Assembly: GCA_963853835.1 (NCBI GenBank)
Contig: OY970820.1
Span: forward strand, 83,076,909 to 83,140,908
Reading direction: 5' to 3'
Source: Calendula officinalis
Taxonomy: Eukaryota; Streptophyta; Magnoliopsida; Asterales; Asteraceae
Length of the DNA: 64,000 nucleotides
A program made the translations under genes and the position numbers. This document shows positions 22,986 to 34,618 of the stretch, in pieces. How positions within the stretch are numbered: position 1 is the stretch's first letter; each line of letters begins with the position of its first letter. The notes beneath the pieces were generated by a model. It worked only from the letters and a program-made list of their open reading frames with translations. It searched no databases and was not told the DNA's origin.

Positions 22986-23709
22986 AGGAATAGCGACCAC
23001 GACCCCGAGAGGAGTCACTGTTAGCTCGAGAAGTAGCAGTGTTAAAAGCAACATGAGCAACCGATGAATCAATGATCGAATGAAGGAATAACTCGTGACT
23101 TTCTGCTTGGGAAACAAGGTCACGAAACTTTGGTTTCTGAGTGAGCAATCGTTGCGTAGTAGAGAACGTTTCAAACGCTGAACCAAGACCACAAAGGAAC
23201 CAGTGGGACTTGTCATCATCATCGACGGGGTGGCCGATGGATTGAAGTTGGTCGCATAGGGTTTTAAACCTGTGTGCGAACTCAGAAACAGTGGTGCTGC
23301 CCTTTTTTAGGTTGCGAAGAGAATCCCGGAGTGTATGAGTACGCTCCAGAGAATCATGCTTGTAGATGGAAGCAAGTGCGGTCCAGGCCTCATGAGAAGT
23401 TGAATGCCCAAGAGTCTCCGCCATAGCCTCTTCAGATAACGAAGATTGGAGAAGAATTAGCGCACACTGATCTGCAGCGATCCAAGAAGCATATTCCGGG
23501 TTCGGGGAAACAGTAGTACCGGTGGTGATAGTTTCTGATGGTCGTAGAATAGAGCCATCAACATAACCCGTTAACTTCTGGTAAGCGAGTAGCGGAGTCA
23601 TTTGCTTATGCCAGAGTAGAAAATTAGTAGCGGAAAGCTTGATAGTGAGAATATGGAGAATTGTAGAGAGGGGCAGTGGGGCATCAGGGTTAGAACTTTC
23701 ACCGGCCAT
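22985..23709 (-). pseudogene. Copia-2 gag
   Basis: Gag of the UBN2/RE1-like type: MAGESSNPDAPLP, then FLLWHKQMTPLL, EAWTALASIY and the helical FAHRFKTLCDQLQS region. It forms the particle coat in intact elements. The frame is open from 23709 to an arginine/glycine/serine-rich stretch near 22985, where the reading must shift to reach the zinc knuckle, so gag and pol are separated by a frameshift near 22985. Confidence 0.85.
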
Positions 23710-23805
23710 TGAAGAATTCTGGGAAGAAGAATGAAGGTTTGATTGGAGAGGATGGCGGCAGAAAGTAGGGTTTAGAGAGGGTTTAGGAAATTGTGGTTGA
23801 TACCA

Positions 23806-23970
23806 TATGAGATATTAGAAAACTCACGTTAAATGTAAGGGTTGTGCATTAGCTTATTATATAGATATAAAATACAACAACTTCCCAAAGATAAAGGATA
23901 TTAACAATCCTTTCCTATTATCTATACAATGCATTCTTATCACAATGATTTGGTAGAATCATTCCTATTA
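23806..23970 (-). repeat. Copia-2 5' LTR
   Basis: 165 bp. Its inner edge joins the TGGTATCA primer binding site without spacer, and its outer edge joins the ATGTG duplication at 23971-23975. Confidence 0.92.
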
Positions 23971-23975
23971 ATGTG

Positions 23976-24499
23976 TCATGTTAATTAATGGCTACCTTGA
24001 ATTTGTGTGCATGTGTAGAATTGCCGTGTCATTTTCTTGTTACTATTGCAACTTTAGTCGTCGACCGATTATATTACGGTTTTGTTGTTTGATCTTAATG
24101 TTTCACGTTATATCACGTCTAACAATTGCATCTTTCTATTATTTGGTAACACCTCAAATTAATAGTTTAATCGTGTAACTTGTTCATATATTAACATTCC
24201 ATTCTGATATTCGTTTAGCACTATTCTCGCTATTTTTACTCAATAAAAACGGACTTTTACTATTTCAAAACGTGTTGTTATTAAAGAGAACGAAGTAGAA
24301 CGAGACATATTTTGTATAAATTTTCTGGGTAATCTTGGTTCCGATTCTCTTTGTGAGTCGACTAATCTCATGACGACCATCTGCTTTACATGTAAATCTG
24401 AGTCAGTGATGGTAAACCTCTGTGTCCATAAAAATGTTTTTTGTTACTATGGATTGTACTTGAGACCAGAATTTTATTTTTTTAAAAATTAAATCCAAC
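23976..24499. other. Intergenic, nothing recognised
   Basis: Sequence right of the Copia-2 target duplication. A 66-codon open frame at 23978-24178 has no recognisable features. Confidence 0.4.
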
Positions 24500-24502
24500 T
24501 AA

Positions 24503-25029
24503 GAGTATCTCCAATGGTAGCTTTTTGTAAAGCTTATTACTATTTAAAAAAGCTTTTAGATGACTTTTTGTTATTGGAATGGAGAGCTTTTCTAAAAGCT
24601 TATTCAAAAGACTTATTCTTCCATAACCTCTTAACTTACTTTCAATGTTTGATTTATTTAGTCCATGTATATATTAATTTTACATTTCAACCCCTATATA
24701 ATTTTATATGTGAATCCTTTACTATGTTTATAACTATAAATGATAACTTTGTCATATTTTAATATTTTTATTAAAAAACAAGCATGATAATTAGTTTAGT
24801 TTTTTTTGAGGTATGTTATATTTTTTAAAATGCTATAAAAATTGTCAAATTATATATAAGGGACATTTATAAAACATTTGATATACATAAAGGTAAACTA
24901 GTAATATTGATAAAAAAAACTTTTTGAAAGGTTAACCATTGGAGATGCTTTTTATAAATAGGTTTTTAGTCACTGAAAAATTGATGTGGCAAAGGTAATA
25001 AGTCATTATGAGGTTAACCAGGGATGCTC
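24503..25029. mobile_element. Harbinger/Tourist-type MITE
   Basis: The left end is GAGTATCTCCAATGG and the inward-read right end is GAGCATCCCTGG, with TAA on both sides (24500-24502 and 25030-25032). A second ACCATTGGAGATGC copy near 24935 means the right part is partly duplicated. 527 bp, no coding capacity. TIR similarity is weaker than in the other MITEs here. Confidence 0.55.
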
Positions 25030-25032
25030 TAA

Positions 25033-25857
25033 TAGAGTACCATGGTTACTTTTTATCAACTTTGCTAATCAAAGTTTCTGTTTATCTATCCATGTACGTA
25101 GTTTTATCATTGTCATCCGTATTCCCTTTTGTGGTTTTAAGTCCACGACATAAACAAGGTCTTGGAGCCTAATTTTACCACTTTCGGTTTTCCTATGCTT
25201 ATAAAACGATGATATTTTTTATCAAAAAGAAAAAGAACTTAATTCATTGATACAATTTAATTCAATAAATCCTGAATTCTTTTTCTTGTTTAAAAAGTAA
25301 TAATTAAAAAGTATTTAATTAGTAAAATAATAAGATAAGTAGAATCGGACTTGGTGTGTTCCTAAAGATTGCCGCTGGAGTTGGCCATTGCCAACTACGA
25401 AGTGGACCTCCACAAAGAAAGCTACAACATTTGACCGCACAATGCGACACATGGAAGCATAATACAATCCACCAATATAAACCATTTTCAAAGGGAAAAC
25501 ATGTAAAATATAATACAAATTTTACATGAAAGAAACAGGAGGAGCAAAATACAAGGCAAATGTTTATTAAAAACTTGTTTATGTTTAGGAGTTCTATATA
25601 ATGTATATTACTAGATTATTAGAAAAGAATATAAATTAAATAATTATATATTTTCAACTGATAAATATGATAAACCAATATAAGGGCGTTTAGGATTGCG
25701 ATTGCAAAGCAAATTATCAGTTTATTACATTTTGAAAATGCAAATAAGTAAAAATGAGTTTCTATCAATGAGTCTCAAAAAACCAGGTTTGTCAAAAGCC
25801 AAAAAACTGATTATATGGTTATAACGATTTCAAATATCATAATCAAATATAAATATA
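25033..25857. other. Intergenic, nothing recognised
   Basis: AT-rich DNA. Open frames such as 25315-25518 (-) have no family signature. Confidence 0.4.
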
Positions 25858-26087
25858 CTAAGTTATATCCCGTGAAAATTCACGGGTTGTCATTAATTTT
25901 ACTTAACGTGATTTTTATAGAATACAATAATTTGTCGTTAATTGCATGATTATTACATACACGATGAGAAGATATGTAGTGCTTCTAAAACGCAAATTAG
26001 GGAATTTTCTGTACAAAATATATAAACATGAGGAAATTTAAGATTACCCAGTAATAGAATAACGGATAGAATCAAATAAAAGAGTAG

Positions 26088-26161
26088 AAATTTATGATCA
26101 AATTGGTTAGCAATAAAAGTTTATAAATTTATGATCAAATTGGTTAGCAATAAAAGTTTAT
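26088..26161. repeat. 37-bp perfect tandem duplication
   Basis: The unit starting AAATTTATGATCAAATTGG occurs twice head to tail (26088-26124, 26125-26161), inside Helitron C. Confidence 0.85.
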
Positions 26162-26447
26162 GGTCGTTAATTGGTTAGAAATAGAAATTTAGGGTCAAAT
26201 TGGTCAATGTAGTTAAACAATAATAGAATGTAGTGAATGTGAGTTTGACTATGAAAGTCAATGTATTATTTTAACTAATAAATGTGACCCAAAATCATAC
26301 CATGTTCATATTGTGACCATATTATTCTGATCCATGTACACAAAAATATGTTAGGGTTAATCTTAAAACACTAATTCTCTGGTTAGCAAGTACAATTAAG
26401 GTCAAGGTATAGGAATAATCATTTGTTCAACATTAAGGATTTAGGAG

Positions 26448-26478
26448 TAGATTAGGTTGCCGTTCAAAAAAAAAAATC
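26448..26478 (+). repeat. 3' remnant of a tRNA-type SINE
   Basis: TTAGGAGTAGATTAGGTTGCCGTTC followed by an A-run matches the tail of the SINE at 42942-43065 with few changes. The A and B boxes are missing or unrecognisable. Confidence 0.5.
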
Positions 26479-28511
26479 GTTGTAAAAGAGTTTTTTAACT
26501 GAATTTCACCGTAAGATTTATTCTATAGAAGCTATGCAAATGAAGAGTTTAAATACTTAAAAGCTTGATCGGTCTGATTAATTTATTAATTTAAACGTCA
26601 TAATTAAAAGGCTCATTCTCGACCATTACCATTGAATAATTTAAGCCTTGGCCAACCCTAAACTAAGGTATGAATCAGAATCATAATCCACGGCTAACCG
26701 GATTTTTACAAGACATTGTTAATTAACAAATACTTTAATTAGATCGTGAAGGATGAATCATACCTTTTAAGCAGTCCAACTTAAGTTGTCGTTGGATAGT
26801 TGAAATTGCAAATTTAAATTTCTAAATAGTCATTAAACCCGTGAAATTCACGGGTGGTAAAAATTTTTATTGAAGATGTATACTAATGTGGTTACACGAA
26901 ATTGCTCACTAACACCTGAACAATCTTAAGTGGTAATAATAGGACTGAATATACATATAAGAGAAATTGAGATCACCTAGTCACGTTGAATATTTTATTC
27001 GTTTTAATTACAACAACGGGAAATAATATCAAATTTAGCCGTGGACGGCTGTAAACACCATTTTTGTCTAAAGTTATATATATATAATTAAGTAATAATT
27101 AAGATTACAAAAAGAACATTACTACAATAAATATTAAAATGTTTGAATAAAACAGATTTGGGTAACTTTCAATTCAACCCGTTTGACATGTTCCCCTTTT
27201 AGCTAACTTTATTTATTTGGCTCATTTGAATTCATAATTATATAAGTTTTTGTTCACAAAAATGCATACAATTAATTCCTTATAATTTGGTTTTTGCGAT
27301 CATAATTTCCAGATTTGATTTGGTTAAAAATGCATACAGTTTTTCCTTGTTAATCAATTGTTAGTTCACAAAATCTTGATCAAGAGATGAAATTGTATTA
27401 TCTAAATCGAAAGGTGGCACTAAAAATTATAGTGATAATTTCTAATTGACTTTTATAATTTGCAAGTCGTATTTAAGCGTATAATTTGCAAGTGGTATTT
27501 AAGCGTTATGATGTGAATAATTAATACAGTAAACCCTGACTTACTTACTAATCATATTTGACCATTAAAAGTCTAATATGACAAACATATCAAAAGTCAA
27601 ATATACAATAAAAGTCAAAGCTGAATCATTGGTAACCTGAAGTTTTATGACTAATCGAAACTTTTTGATAATTATAATTTGTATAATTGATACATTAACC
27701 CGTGATTTACTTACTGATATCATTTTACCCTAAAAACTCAAATATACAATAAAAGCCAGCCTAATCATTCGTGCCAAAAAGAAAAGCATATTTGTAGAGG
27801 TAAATTATATTTTGTGCAAAAAAAACAATACTTCCCGATAATATTTGATTTCACAAATATCAACAAAATCTACACCAAAAACGATTCAATTAAGACTAAT
27901 ATCACAAATTAAAGAAAAATCAGAGATTATTCTTACTTGAGGCTTCTTTTTAATTCCAACGAACATATTTAAGGTTTCGTTGAAAATGTCTGAGTTTGAA
28001 GAATACCGGAAACAGAGGAGACGAAGTTTCAAGACTGCATACGAATGAATTAAAGAAGGAGGCTGTATATAAGGAAAGAGATGCGTTAAACCGTGATTGG
28101 AATTATGAGCGGAAATAACTACTGTATTTTAGGTAAATCTTAAATACAATCATCAAATTGATAGGAAATCAAAGGATGTTGTTAATGATAGTATTAAAAT
28201 TGAAAGAAAACCATTCTAATAACTGATGTTTAATGATAAATTTAGGAAACTAATATTGAAATTAATTCGATTAAATAGGCATGTATTTGAAAATTAATTA
28301 GATTTTAATGCAGTCAAAATCGGGTCTGGTTATAAAGGCAGCATGCATGGGCGGGAAAATAAGGGATGTGGCCAATCAGGGGCTGCCATGTGGCAATTGG
28401 GTGTCTAAGAAACTGCCAAGTGGCACATAAAAGCTCCTTTTATTATTATTAATAGATTTTTCATTATCAAGTTTTGTAACTACTAATTATTTAATTATCT
28501 ATTTTCAAAAC

Positions 28512-28745
28512 AAGTACTACCTCCGTATCACAATAAGTTTTACACTTTTTATTAATAAGTATTCAAAATAAGTGATACACTATAATATCTACCTTATTTT
28601 GGTATAAAAAAAGTAAGAATAATCCTCTAATAACTATTCACTTTAATATAGTGAAAAAGAGTAAGTTAGACTCAATTTCACTAACTATTTACTTTAATTT
28701 ATATTAATCACTACTCTAATTTTTACTTAAAAAATAATGAAATTC
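28512..28745. mobile_element. Decayed Stowaway-like MITE remnant
   Basis: The left end CTCCGTATCACAATAAG and internal AAAATAAGTGATACACT, plus CACTTTAATATAGTG, resemble the MITE family at 34619-34930. A matching right terminal repeat is not found, so the right limit is approximate. Confidence 0.4.
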
Positions 28746-28893
28746 AAATGTATTGAAGATAGTATTATATTTCAATAAACAATTTCCATATATCCTTTTA
28801 ACGTAGAAAGTTGATAGTATCCCTATAATGTTTAAATCGAAAATTGTACAATAAATTCTTAACGTACATCTTCTTAGAGAACTAAATAAACTA

Positions 28894-29089
28894 CTTCATC
28901 CGTCCCGTTTTCATTGTCTAATATATTTTTTTAGTTTGTCCCACAAAGATTTTCTTTCATAAATTTTAACCAATCAAAAAATATTAAAGTGGGAAAAAGA
29001 AAATCTAATTGGTAACATAGTATAATTAAAATACGTTTCTTAAACTGTGTGTTTTTTTGTAGTGGATAATAAATTTAGGACGAAGGGAG
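28894..29089. mobile_element. Stowaway-like MITE
   Basis: The left arm CTTCATCCGTCCCG and the inward-read right arm CTCCCTTCGTCCT form terminal inverted repeats, flanked by TA (28892-28893 and 29090-29091). 196 bp. Confidence 0.75.
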
Positions 29090-29472
29090 TATTATTTTCT
29101 TTTCTGATTAAAATCTAAAAGGGATTATGGTTTTTCATTTTCAAAGAATAATCGGGGTTTGTGCATTTTCTGTAATAAAATAAGTATTGATTTTGTACGT
29201 CACGTTAAATTCCATACATGAAAACCTACACCACTTTTAAAGTAGAGTTTTGTTAATATATATCGATAATCAAAGTTTAATAATTTAAATTTTCTTAATT
29301 AGAGTAAGAAAATGAAGTTTATTTATAAATTATATGTAGCAATATAAAAAACATTTAAAATTGTTATAATATGTTCACGTGGCATATTAGAAAATCTCTT
29401 TAAAGAATTACTGTTTCGTGCTACAAAAATATAAACTATAATTTGACCCGATACTTTATTTTGAAAAATATG

Positions 29473-29475
<3 letters not shown>

Positions 29476-29527
<52 letters not shown>

Positions 29528-29672
29528 TTGAATTAAAATCAGAACCAATTAAAGCTACAGAACTATCAGAACTCAATCTAAATCATTGATTTTTGAAATG
29601 AAATGATCATGGAAGACACATTAATGTATTTGATGACAGACCCCCAAATATTGGTTTGCATGGATGTCATTC

Positions 29673-29764
<92 letters not shown>
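29476..29764. repeat. Two long AT dinucleotide microsatellites
   Basis: Uninterrupted TA/AT runs of about 48 bp (29476-29524) and about 88 bp (29676-29764), separated by 150 bp of unique sequence. The open frame across the second is a Tyr-Ile repeat and not a gene. Confidence 0.92.
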
Positions 29765-29767
<3 letters not shown>

Positions 29768-30182
29768 GAATTAACTTCTGTAACTATAACAACTAATTAA
29801 TGATACCACCCATTTCTAATTTCAGTTACTAGTCTGTATTTCTTTTTTACCATCACATACTGTTGCCATAAGTTTTTTTTTTTTGAAATAGTCTCTTAAT
29901 TTACGACCTCTTATATGATTAGTTTTCATTGATATTTGACAATCAGGTACAAAAAAGAAGATGAATGTGATACTGTGATACTATTAGGTAATGTTTGGTT
30001 CGCCGAATATTACTGATATAATTGGAATCTAGGAAGGAATTGGAATCCGTCAGGAATTGAAATTCAATTCTATACTCTGTTTAGTTGGCATGGAAGGGAA
30101 TTGGAATCCAATTCAATATTCTGTTTGATTGACATGAATTGAAATTGTAATTATCTAAAATGACGAATTTACCCTTATTAAT

Positions 30183-30690
30183 GATAGTGGTTGGTTGGTG
30201 ATGGTTGTGGTGGGTGGTGGCGGCGGCGGTTGGCGGTGTAGGTGGGTGGCGGCGGCGGTGGCAGCAGTGGTGGCGGCGGTGGTGGCGATGGGCGGTGGTG
30301 GTGGGTGGCGACGGTGGTGGCGGTGGTGGGTGGCGACGGTGGTGGCGGTGGTTGGTGGCGGCAGTGCTTGGTGGCGGCAGTGGGTGGTGGGGGCGGCGGT
30401 GGCGGCAGTGGGTGGTGGGGGCGGCGGTGGTGGCGGTGGGTGGTTGGTGGTGGTGGTGGTGGCGGCGGTGGTGGGTGGTGGAAGCGGCGGTGGGTGGTGG
30501 CGGTAGGTGGTTGTGGTGTTGGTGGGTAGTGGTGGTGGTGATGGTGGTGGTGGCGGTGGCGGTAGGGTGGTGGCTGTGGTGGTGGAAACGGTGGCGGCAG
30601 CGGGTGGCGGCGACGGTGGTGGTGGTGGCGGAGGCGGAGGTGGGTGGTGGTGGTGGTGGTGGCGTTGGCGGTTGGTCATGGATGATAGTG
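30183..30690 (+). repeat. GGT/GGC-type trinucleotide tract
   Basis: About 500 bp made almost entirely of GGT, GGC and GTG units on the plus strand. All open frames on both strands here are low-complexity His/Pro/Thr or Gly/Val/Trp repeats and are not genes. The dense GGTGG runs could form G-quadruplexes. Confidence 0.92.
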
Positions 30691-30894
30691 GTTGTGTTGG
30701 TGGGTATAAAGGGCATAAAGGTAAAAGTTAATTTCATCCAACCTTGGAATTCAATTCCGTCAACATTTGGATGGAATTGAAATTCCTTCATTAGGTGGAA
30801 CATTTCCATCATTTAGGAATCCAATTCCATCCATTTTTTTAAAACAAACACTGGAATCTAGTAGAATTGGATTCAAATTCCTCAGATTCCTTTA

Positions 30895-31822
30895 GGGGCG
30901 TTTGGTTCGCTAGAATCCTTAGGAATTTGAAGGAATCGGAATCTAATTCCTATGGATTCCTATGTTTGGTTGGACGGAATTGGAATCCTTGTTGGAAAAC
31001 ATTCCATCAAACAAGGGAATTTGAATTCCATCCAAAGATGGAAGGATTTTGAAATCCCATGAATGAAGGAATGTGTAGATTACCATATTACCCTTAAACA
31101 CCTTTGAACCTTAAACCAACCACCACCCGCCGCCGCCACCCACCACCACCACCGCCACCCGCCGACGACCACCACCCGCCGCCGCCACCCACCGCCACCC
31201 ACTATCACCACCCGACGCCCACCACCGCTATCGCCACCCATCACCACCCGCCACCACCCACCGCTACCGTTGTCGCCACCCACCACCACCCGCCACCACC
31301 ATCTCCCGCCACCACCATTGCCACCTACCGCTACGACCACCCGCCGCCACCCACCCACCACTACCGCCACCCACCAACGCCACCCACCACCTCCACCACT
31401 ACCGTTGTCGCCTCCACCACCCACCCACCACCACCGCTACGACCACCCTCCACCACCACCCCCGCCACCGCCTCCACCACCGCCTCCACCACCCACCCAC
31501 CACCGCCGCCAACCACCGCCTCGACCACCACCCCCCGCCACCGTCTCCACCACCCATCCACCACTACCGCCACCCACTACCGCCTCCACCACTGCCGTTG
31601 TCGCCACCACCACCACCACCACCTACACGAATAAGGGCAAATTCGTCTTTTTACAAAATTCCAATTCCATTTCCTAGCAACCAAACATAATACTGAATTG
31701 AATTTCAATTCCATTTCCTGCCAACCAAACAAAGTACGGAATTGAAATCCAATTCCTGACAATTTCAATTCCTTCCTAGATTCCAATTCCATCAGAAACA
31801 TTCCAGCGAACCAAACGTCCTC
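30895..31822. mobile_element. PIF/Harbinger-like MITE with ACC tract (inner 1)
   Basis: Ends GGGGCGTTTGGTTCGCTAG and, read inward from the right, GAGGACGTTTGGTTCGCTGG, flanked by TTA (30892-30894 and 31823-31825). 928 bp. It carries a C-rich ACC/GCC tract (31115-31620), so its G-rich strand is opposite to that of the outer element. It shares the GTTTGGTTCGC terminal core and GGAATTCCAATTCC-type subterminal motifs with the outer element. Confidence 0.85.
31115..31620 (-). repeat. ACC/GCC-type trinucleotide tract (GGT on minus strand)
   Basis: About 500 bp of CCACC/CCGCC units, the inverse of the tract at 30183-30690 some 430 bp away. Open frames are Pro/His/Thr repeats only. Confidence 0.92.
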
Positions 31823-31825
31823 TTA

Positions 31826-33474
31826 GGGTGTGTTTGGTACAGAGATTTGAAGGCAGGGAAAGAGAAATAAAGGTAAAGTCTCTTGTTTGGTTACATTGTA
31901 AAAAAGAAGATGGAGAAAAAAATCTTTTCCTTTTCTCTAATTTCCATTCCCTAATAAATAAGGGGAAAAGAAAAGAATCACAAAACGAGAATTAAAAAAG
32001 AAAATACGGAGATTAGAAAGCCCACCACAAAGCCCTCTTTTATTTTCTCTATACGTTAGCAAACCCTTCGTCTTCGTTGTCAAGCCCTATTCGTCCGAGC
32101 AATTTCGTCCGCTACAATTCATCCGCTGCAATTTCGTCCAGCAACAATCCGTCGCTTCTTCCAGGTTAATCTCGATATCTGTCTCTCGAACTCTATCTCT
32201 CTATCTCTCAATCTTTATCTTTCGTTAGACTTGTGCAAACCCAAACCTGTGTCTCTCGATAATGAGTAGCATATTTTTACTATTCTTTAGTAAAACAGAG
32301 AGATAGAGTTCTGGGGAAACCTACGTCTACCTATTACACACACACATAGGGTGCTTTCATTGTAATAATACTAATACATATAATCATTTATCTATTTTAC
32401 ATAATTTGATTGTATATATGTATCTATTAATTATGTATCTATTATAATTATGTATCTATGTCTTTCATTTTATGCATCTGCTATGTATCAACTTTGTATA
32501 TTTTTTATCTTCTTTTTGAACAGCATCAATTTTGTATCTATTATACATAATTTGGTGTAACAATTATGTATCTCTGTCACAGATTTGGTGTATCAGTTAT
32601 AATAATTTGGAAAAATACTTTCGATTGACTATTTTATGAATATTGTGTAGTTGAGATGGCAAGATTACCATTAAGAAAAAGAATGATTGAAAGATGACGG
32701 TCGGTCTGGAGTACCAACAAATAATGTAATAAGCAAACGTAAAAGACGCAAAAGCACGGATGGAGATGTAATATATCGGGAGTCGTGCAAAGAGATGAAG
32801 GAAGTCATTGGTAAGTTTGGAGAAATTATAGGCGAACATCTGAGTAAAGAAGGTTTTGAGACTCGTGAAATTTTTGAGAAGGTTAGTGATGAGTTGAAAG
32901 CTTTACCGGGTATTACAATGACCAAACGTTTTAAAGCATCTAATTTGATTGGAAAAGATGTCCTTTTAGGACGGTTATTTCTTGGATCGACAAAAGAAGA
33001 GAAAATATGCATGGTAGAATCTTACACTGATGGCTTTATGGGATAATTGTTTATGGTTCAAATATTGTTTTTGGTTACATTGTGGTTTTAAGTACTTAGA
33101 ACTTTTTTTTTTGTTACATTTTGATTGAATTGATGTTTTTGAAAGTGACAATAGTTTATGTTTTTGGATGTTATTATTGATTTTATTAATGCACTTTCGT
33201 TATTAATTTATCCATGAATTTTGTATGTTATAATAATGATTGTTGTGGGGAAAAAAAAATATGTTTGCTAATTATAAAGTTTGTACAATTCTCTACTGAT
33301 TTTTTTTATTATACCAAACAAGAGAAATGATTCTCTGCTGCAATTCTCTGTTGAAGTCTCTGTGCTACCAAACAGAGGAGTCAATTCTCTTTCTCCAGAC
33401 TAATTCCCTTTCTCTGCAATTCCATTCTCTGCAACCATTTCCCTGCAATTCCATTCTCTGTACCAAACGTATCC
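31826..33474. mobile_element. PIF/Harbinger-like element with ORF1 remnant (inner 2)
   Basis: Ends GGGTGTGTTTGGTACAGAG and, read inward from the right, GGATACGTTTGGTACAGAG, flanked by TTA (31823-31825 and 33475-33477). It lies directly next to inner 1, sharing one TTA between them. 1649 bp with a partial ORF1-like frame and several CT-rich exon-like stretches near 32040-32230, but no transposase. Confidence 0.82.
32687..33046 (+). pseudogene. Harbinger ORF1-like (Myb/SANT-associated) fragment
   Basis: A frame of about 119 codons with the basic stretch KRKRRKSTDG, then a helical region ending ALPGITMTKRFKASNLI and FLGSTKEEKICMVESY. This resembles the C-terminal part of plant Harbinger ORF1/L10-interacting Myb-like proteins, which help the transposase bind DNA. 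The N-terminal Myb/SANT part is missing, an upstream TGA precedes the frame, and there is no clear ATG. The family call is tentative; its position inside a Harbinger-type element supports it. Confidence 0.5.
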
Positions 33475-33658
33475 TTACATTCTAGCGAACCAAACAGCAC
33501 CTTACTACGTATAAGATAAAAATCAACAAAGAAGATAATACGATACTATCATCATAAGATAAAAGTTCAACGAATATAATTAATGATTGGTGAATTAAAG
33601 GCTTTGATGTGTTTTTAACACAACTTAGATTTAAATTTATAAGAACCTTTTAACTTAA

Positions 33659-33692
33659 CTAGTAGGTTTACCTGCGCAATGCGGCGGCAGGT
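33659..33692 (-). mobile_element. Helitron 3' end
   Basis: On the minus strand a hairpin built on ACCTGC/GCAGGT with the common plant core CCGCCGCATTGCG is followed by CTAG (33659-33662) and host T. The matching 5' end to the right could not be located, so only the end is annotated. Confidence 0.6.
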
Positions 33693-33820
33693 ATCATATG
33701 ACTAAATTTGGCGACGATCAAGTAGCGGGTGGTGACGACGGTAGTGATAATGGCTGCTGGTTGTGGTCGTGCGGATGGTGGGTGTTGTTAATTTTAATTT
33801 TGTAAAGTTTAATAAAAATA

Positions 33821-33960
33821 TGTCATAACTTTCCTTAAATCCGAAATTGATGTTTTTTTAAATATGAATCGTTTTAGCTATGTTGAATATCTCATAAGTT
33901 TCCTTAAATCCGAAATTGATATTTTTTAAAATATGGACCTTTTAGTTATGTTGAAGTTAA
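33821..33960. repeat. ~70-bp tandem duplication
   Basis: TCATAA(C/G)TTTCCTTAAATCC followed by GAAATTGAT, a T-run and TTTTAG(C/T)TATGTTGAA occurs twice in tandem with minor changes. Confidence 0.75.
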
Positions 33961-34301
33961 ATGTTTTATATATTAGTTGTTGGGATTAAACAAAGTGTCA
34001 TTTACATCAATCGATTAACACAGTCAGTACTCACAAAAGGTTTTGTTTTTGAATCCTGTAAGCAACATTTTTTTTATTTTTGTAGTGTTTAAGAGGTTAC
34101 TAAAAGTAGAAATAAGTTTAAGTTTAAGTAATTCTATATTTAGTAGTCCTAAACACATTATAAAGAAGTAAGATTATACATTTATACATATGAGGTAAGA
34201 ATACTCTATGATCTATCGATGTGTATGGTGTCAATGCCACGAGGAACGGAGCTTATAATGAGATGATTAATATGTACAAAACTAGTCTACTATCAATGAT
34301 A

Positions 34302-34529
34302 CTCCCTTCATCCTACAAAAAAGTTCTCATTTGTGTATGGCACAAGTTTTTAGGTGATAGTTAGTGGTGAGGTAATTGGTAATAAATTTGATTAAAATAT
34401 AAGGATGATTTTGAGAGAGAAAGATAAGTAGTGGATAAAATTGGTTGGGCAGTTGATACTAATAATATTTTATTATATGGGACAAAAGTTTTGTGAGAAA
34501 TGAAATTTTTTTTTTTTGAACGAAGGGAG
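34302..34529. mobile_element. Stowaway-like MITE
   Basis: The left arm CTCCCTTCATCCTAC and the inward-read right arm CTCCCTTCGTTC form inverted repeats with TA on both sides (34300-34301 and 34530-34531). 228 bp. Confidence 0.72.
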
Positions 34530-34618
34530 TACTTAATAAACCAAAATAATAATATTATTCCAATGAAACTTTTATTTATTTTATTGGTTTATTATAACAA
34601 AAGTAGGAAATTTATATA

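Larger units (their letters stand above)
18483..23970 (-). mobile_element. Copia-2: full-length, decayed Ty1-copia element
   Basis: Two 165-bp LTRs (18483-18647 and 23806-23970) are flanked by the 5-bp direct repeat ATGTG (18478-18482 and 23971-23975), so both ends are original. The LTRs run TAATAGG...CTCATA on the element strand rather than TG...CA and differ at about eight positions, which suggests an older insertion. A primer binding site core TGGTATCA abuts the 5' LTR (23798-23805) and a C6 run (18648-18653, G6 on the element strand) abuts the 3' LTR. A solo LTR of another family sits inside it at 20589-21545. Confidence 0.93.
25858..28456 (-). mobile_element. Helitron C (non-autonomous)
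   Basis: The 5' end on the minus strand is TCTATTAATAATAATAAAAG (from 28456) next to host T at 28457. The 3' end has the hairpin CCCGTGAA/TTCACGGG (25869-25886) and ends CTTAG at 25858-25862 beside host A (25857); CTTAG is a variant of the usual CTRR. A second, nearly identical hairpin sits at about 26839-26855. No Rep/helicase and no recognised gene. Confidence 0.65.
29987..33501. mobile_element. Outer PIF/Harbinger-like element with two nested insertions
   Basis: The left end is GGTAATGTTTGGTTCGCCG and the inward-read right end is GGTGCTGTTTGGTTCGCTAG, with TTA on both sides (29984-29986 and 33502-33504). Its own sequence is 29987-30894 plus 33478-33501; the rest is two later elements sitting in tandem at TTA sites. 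The outer element contains a ~500-bp GGT/GGC tract and subterminal GGAATT motifs. No transposase gene. Confidence 0.8.

Noticed and set aside
26839..26855. Inner hairpin as the true 3' end of Helitron C
   Set aside because: It is not followed by a CTRR-type end, whereas the outer hairpin is followed by CTTAG and host A.
30081..31801. Many long open frames on both strands (His/Pro/Thr or Gly/Val/Trp-rich)
   Set aside because: They are translations of the GGT/ACC trinucleotide tracts, open in several frames at once, without start context or domains.
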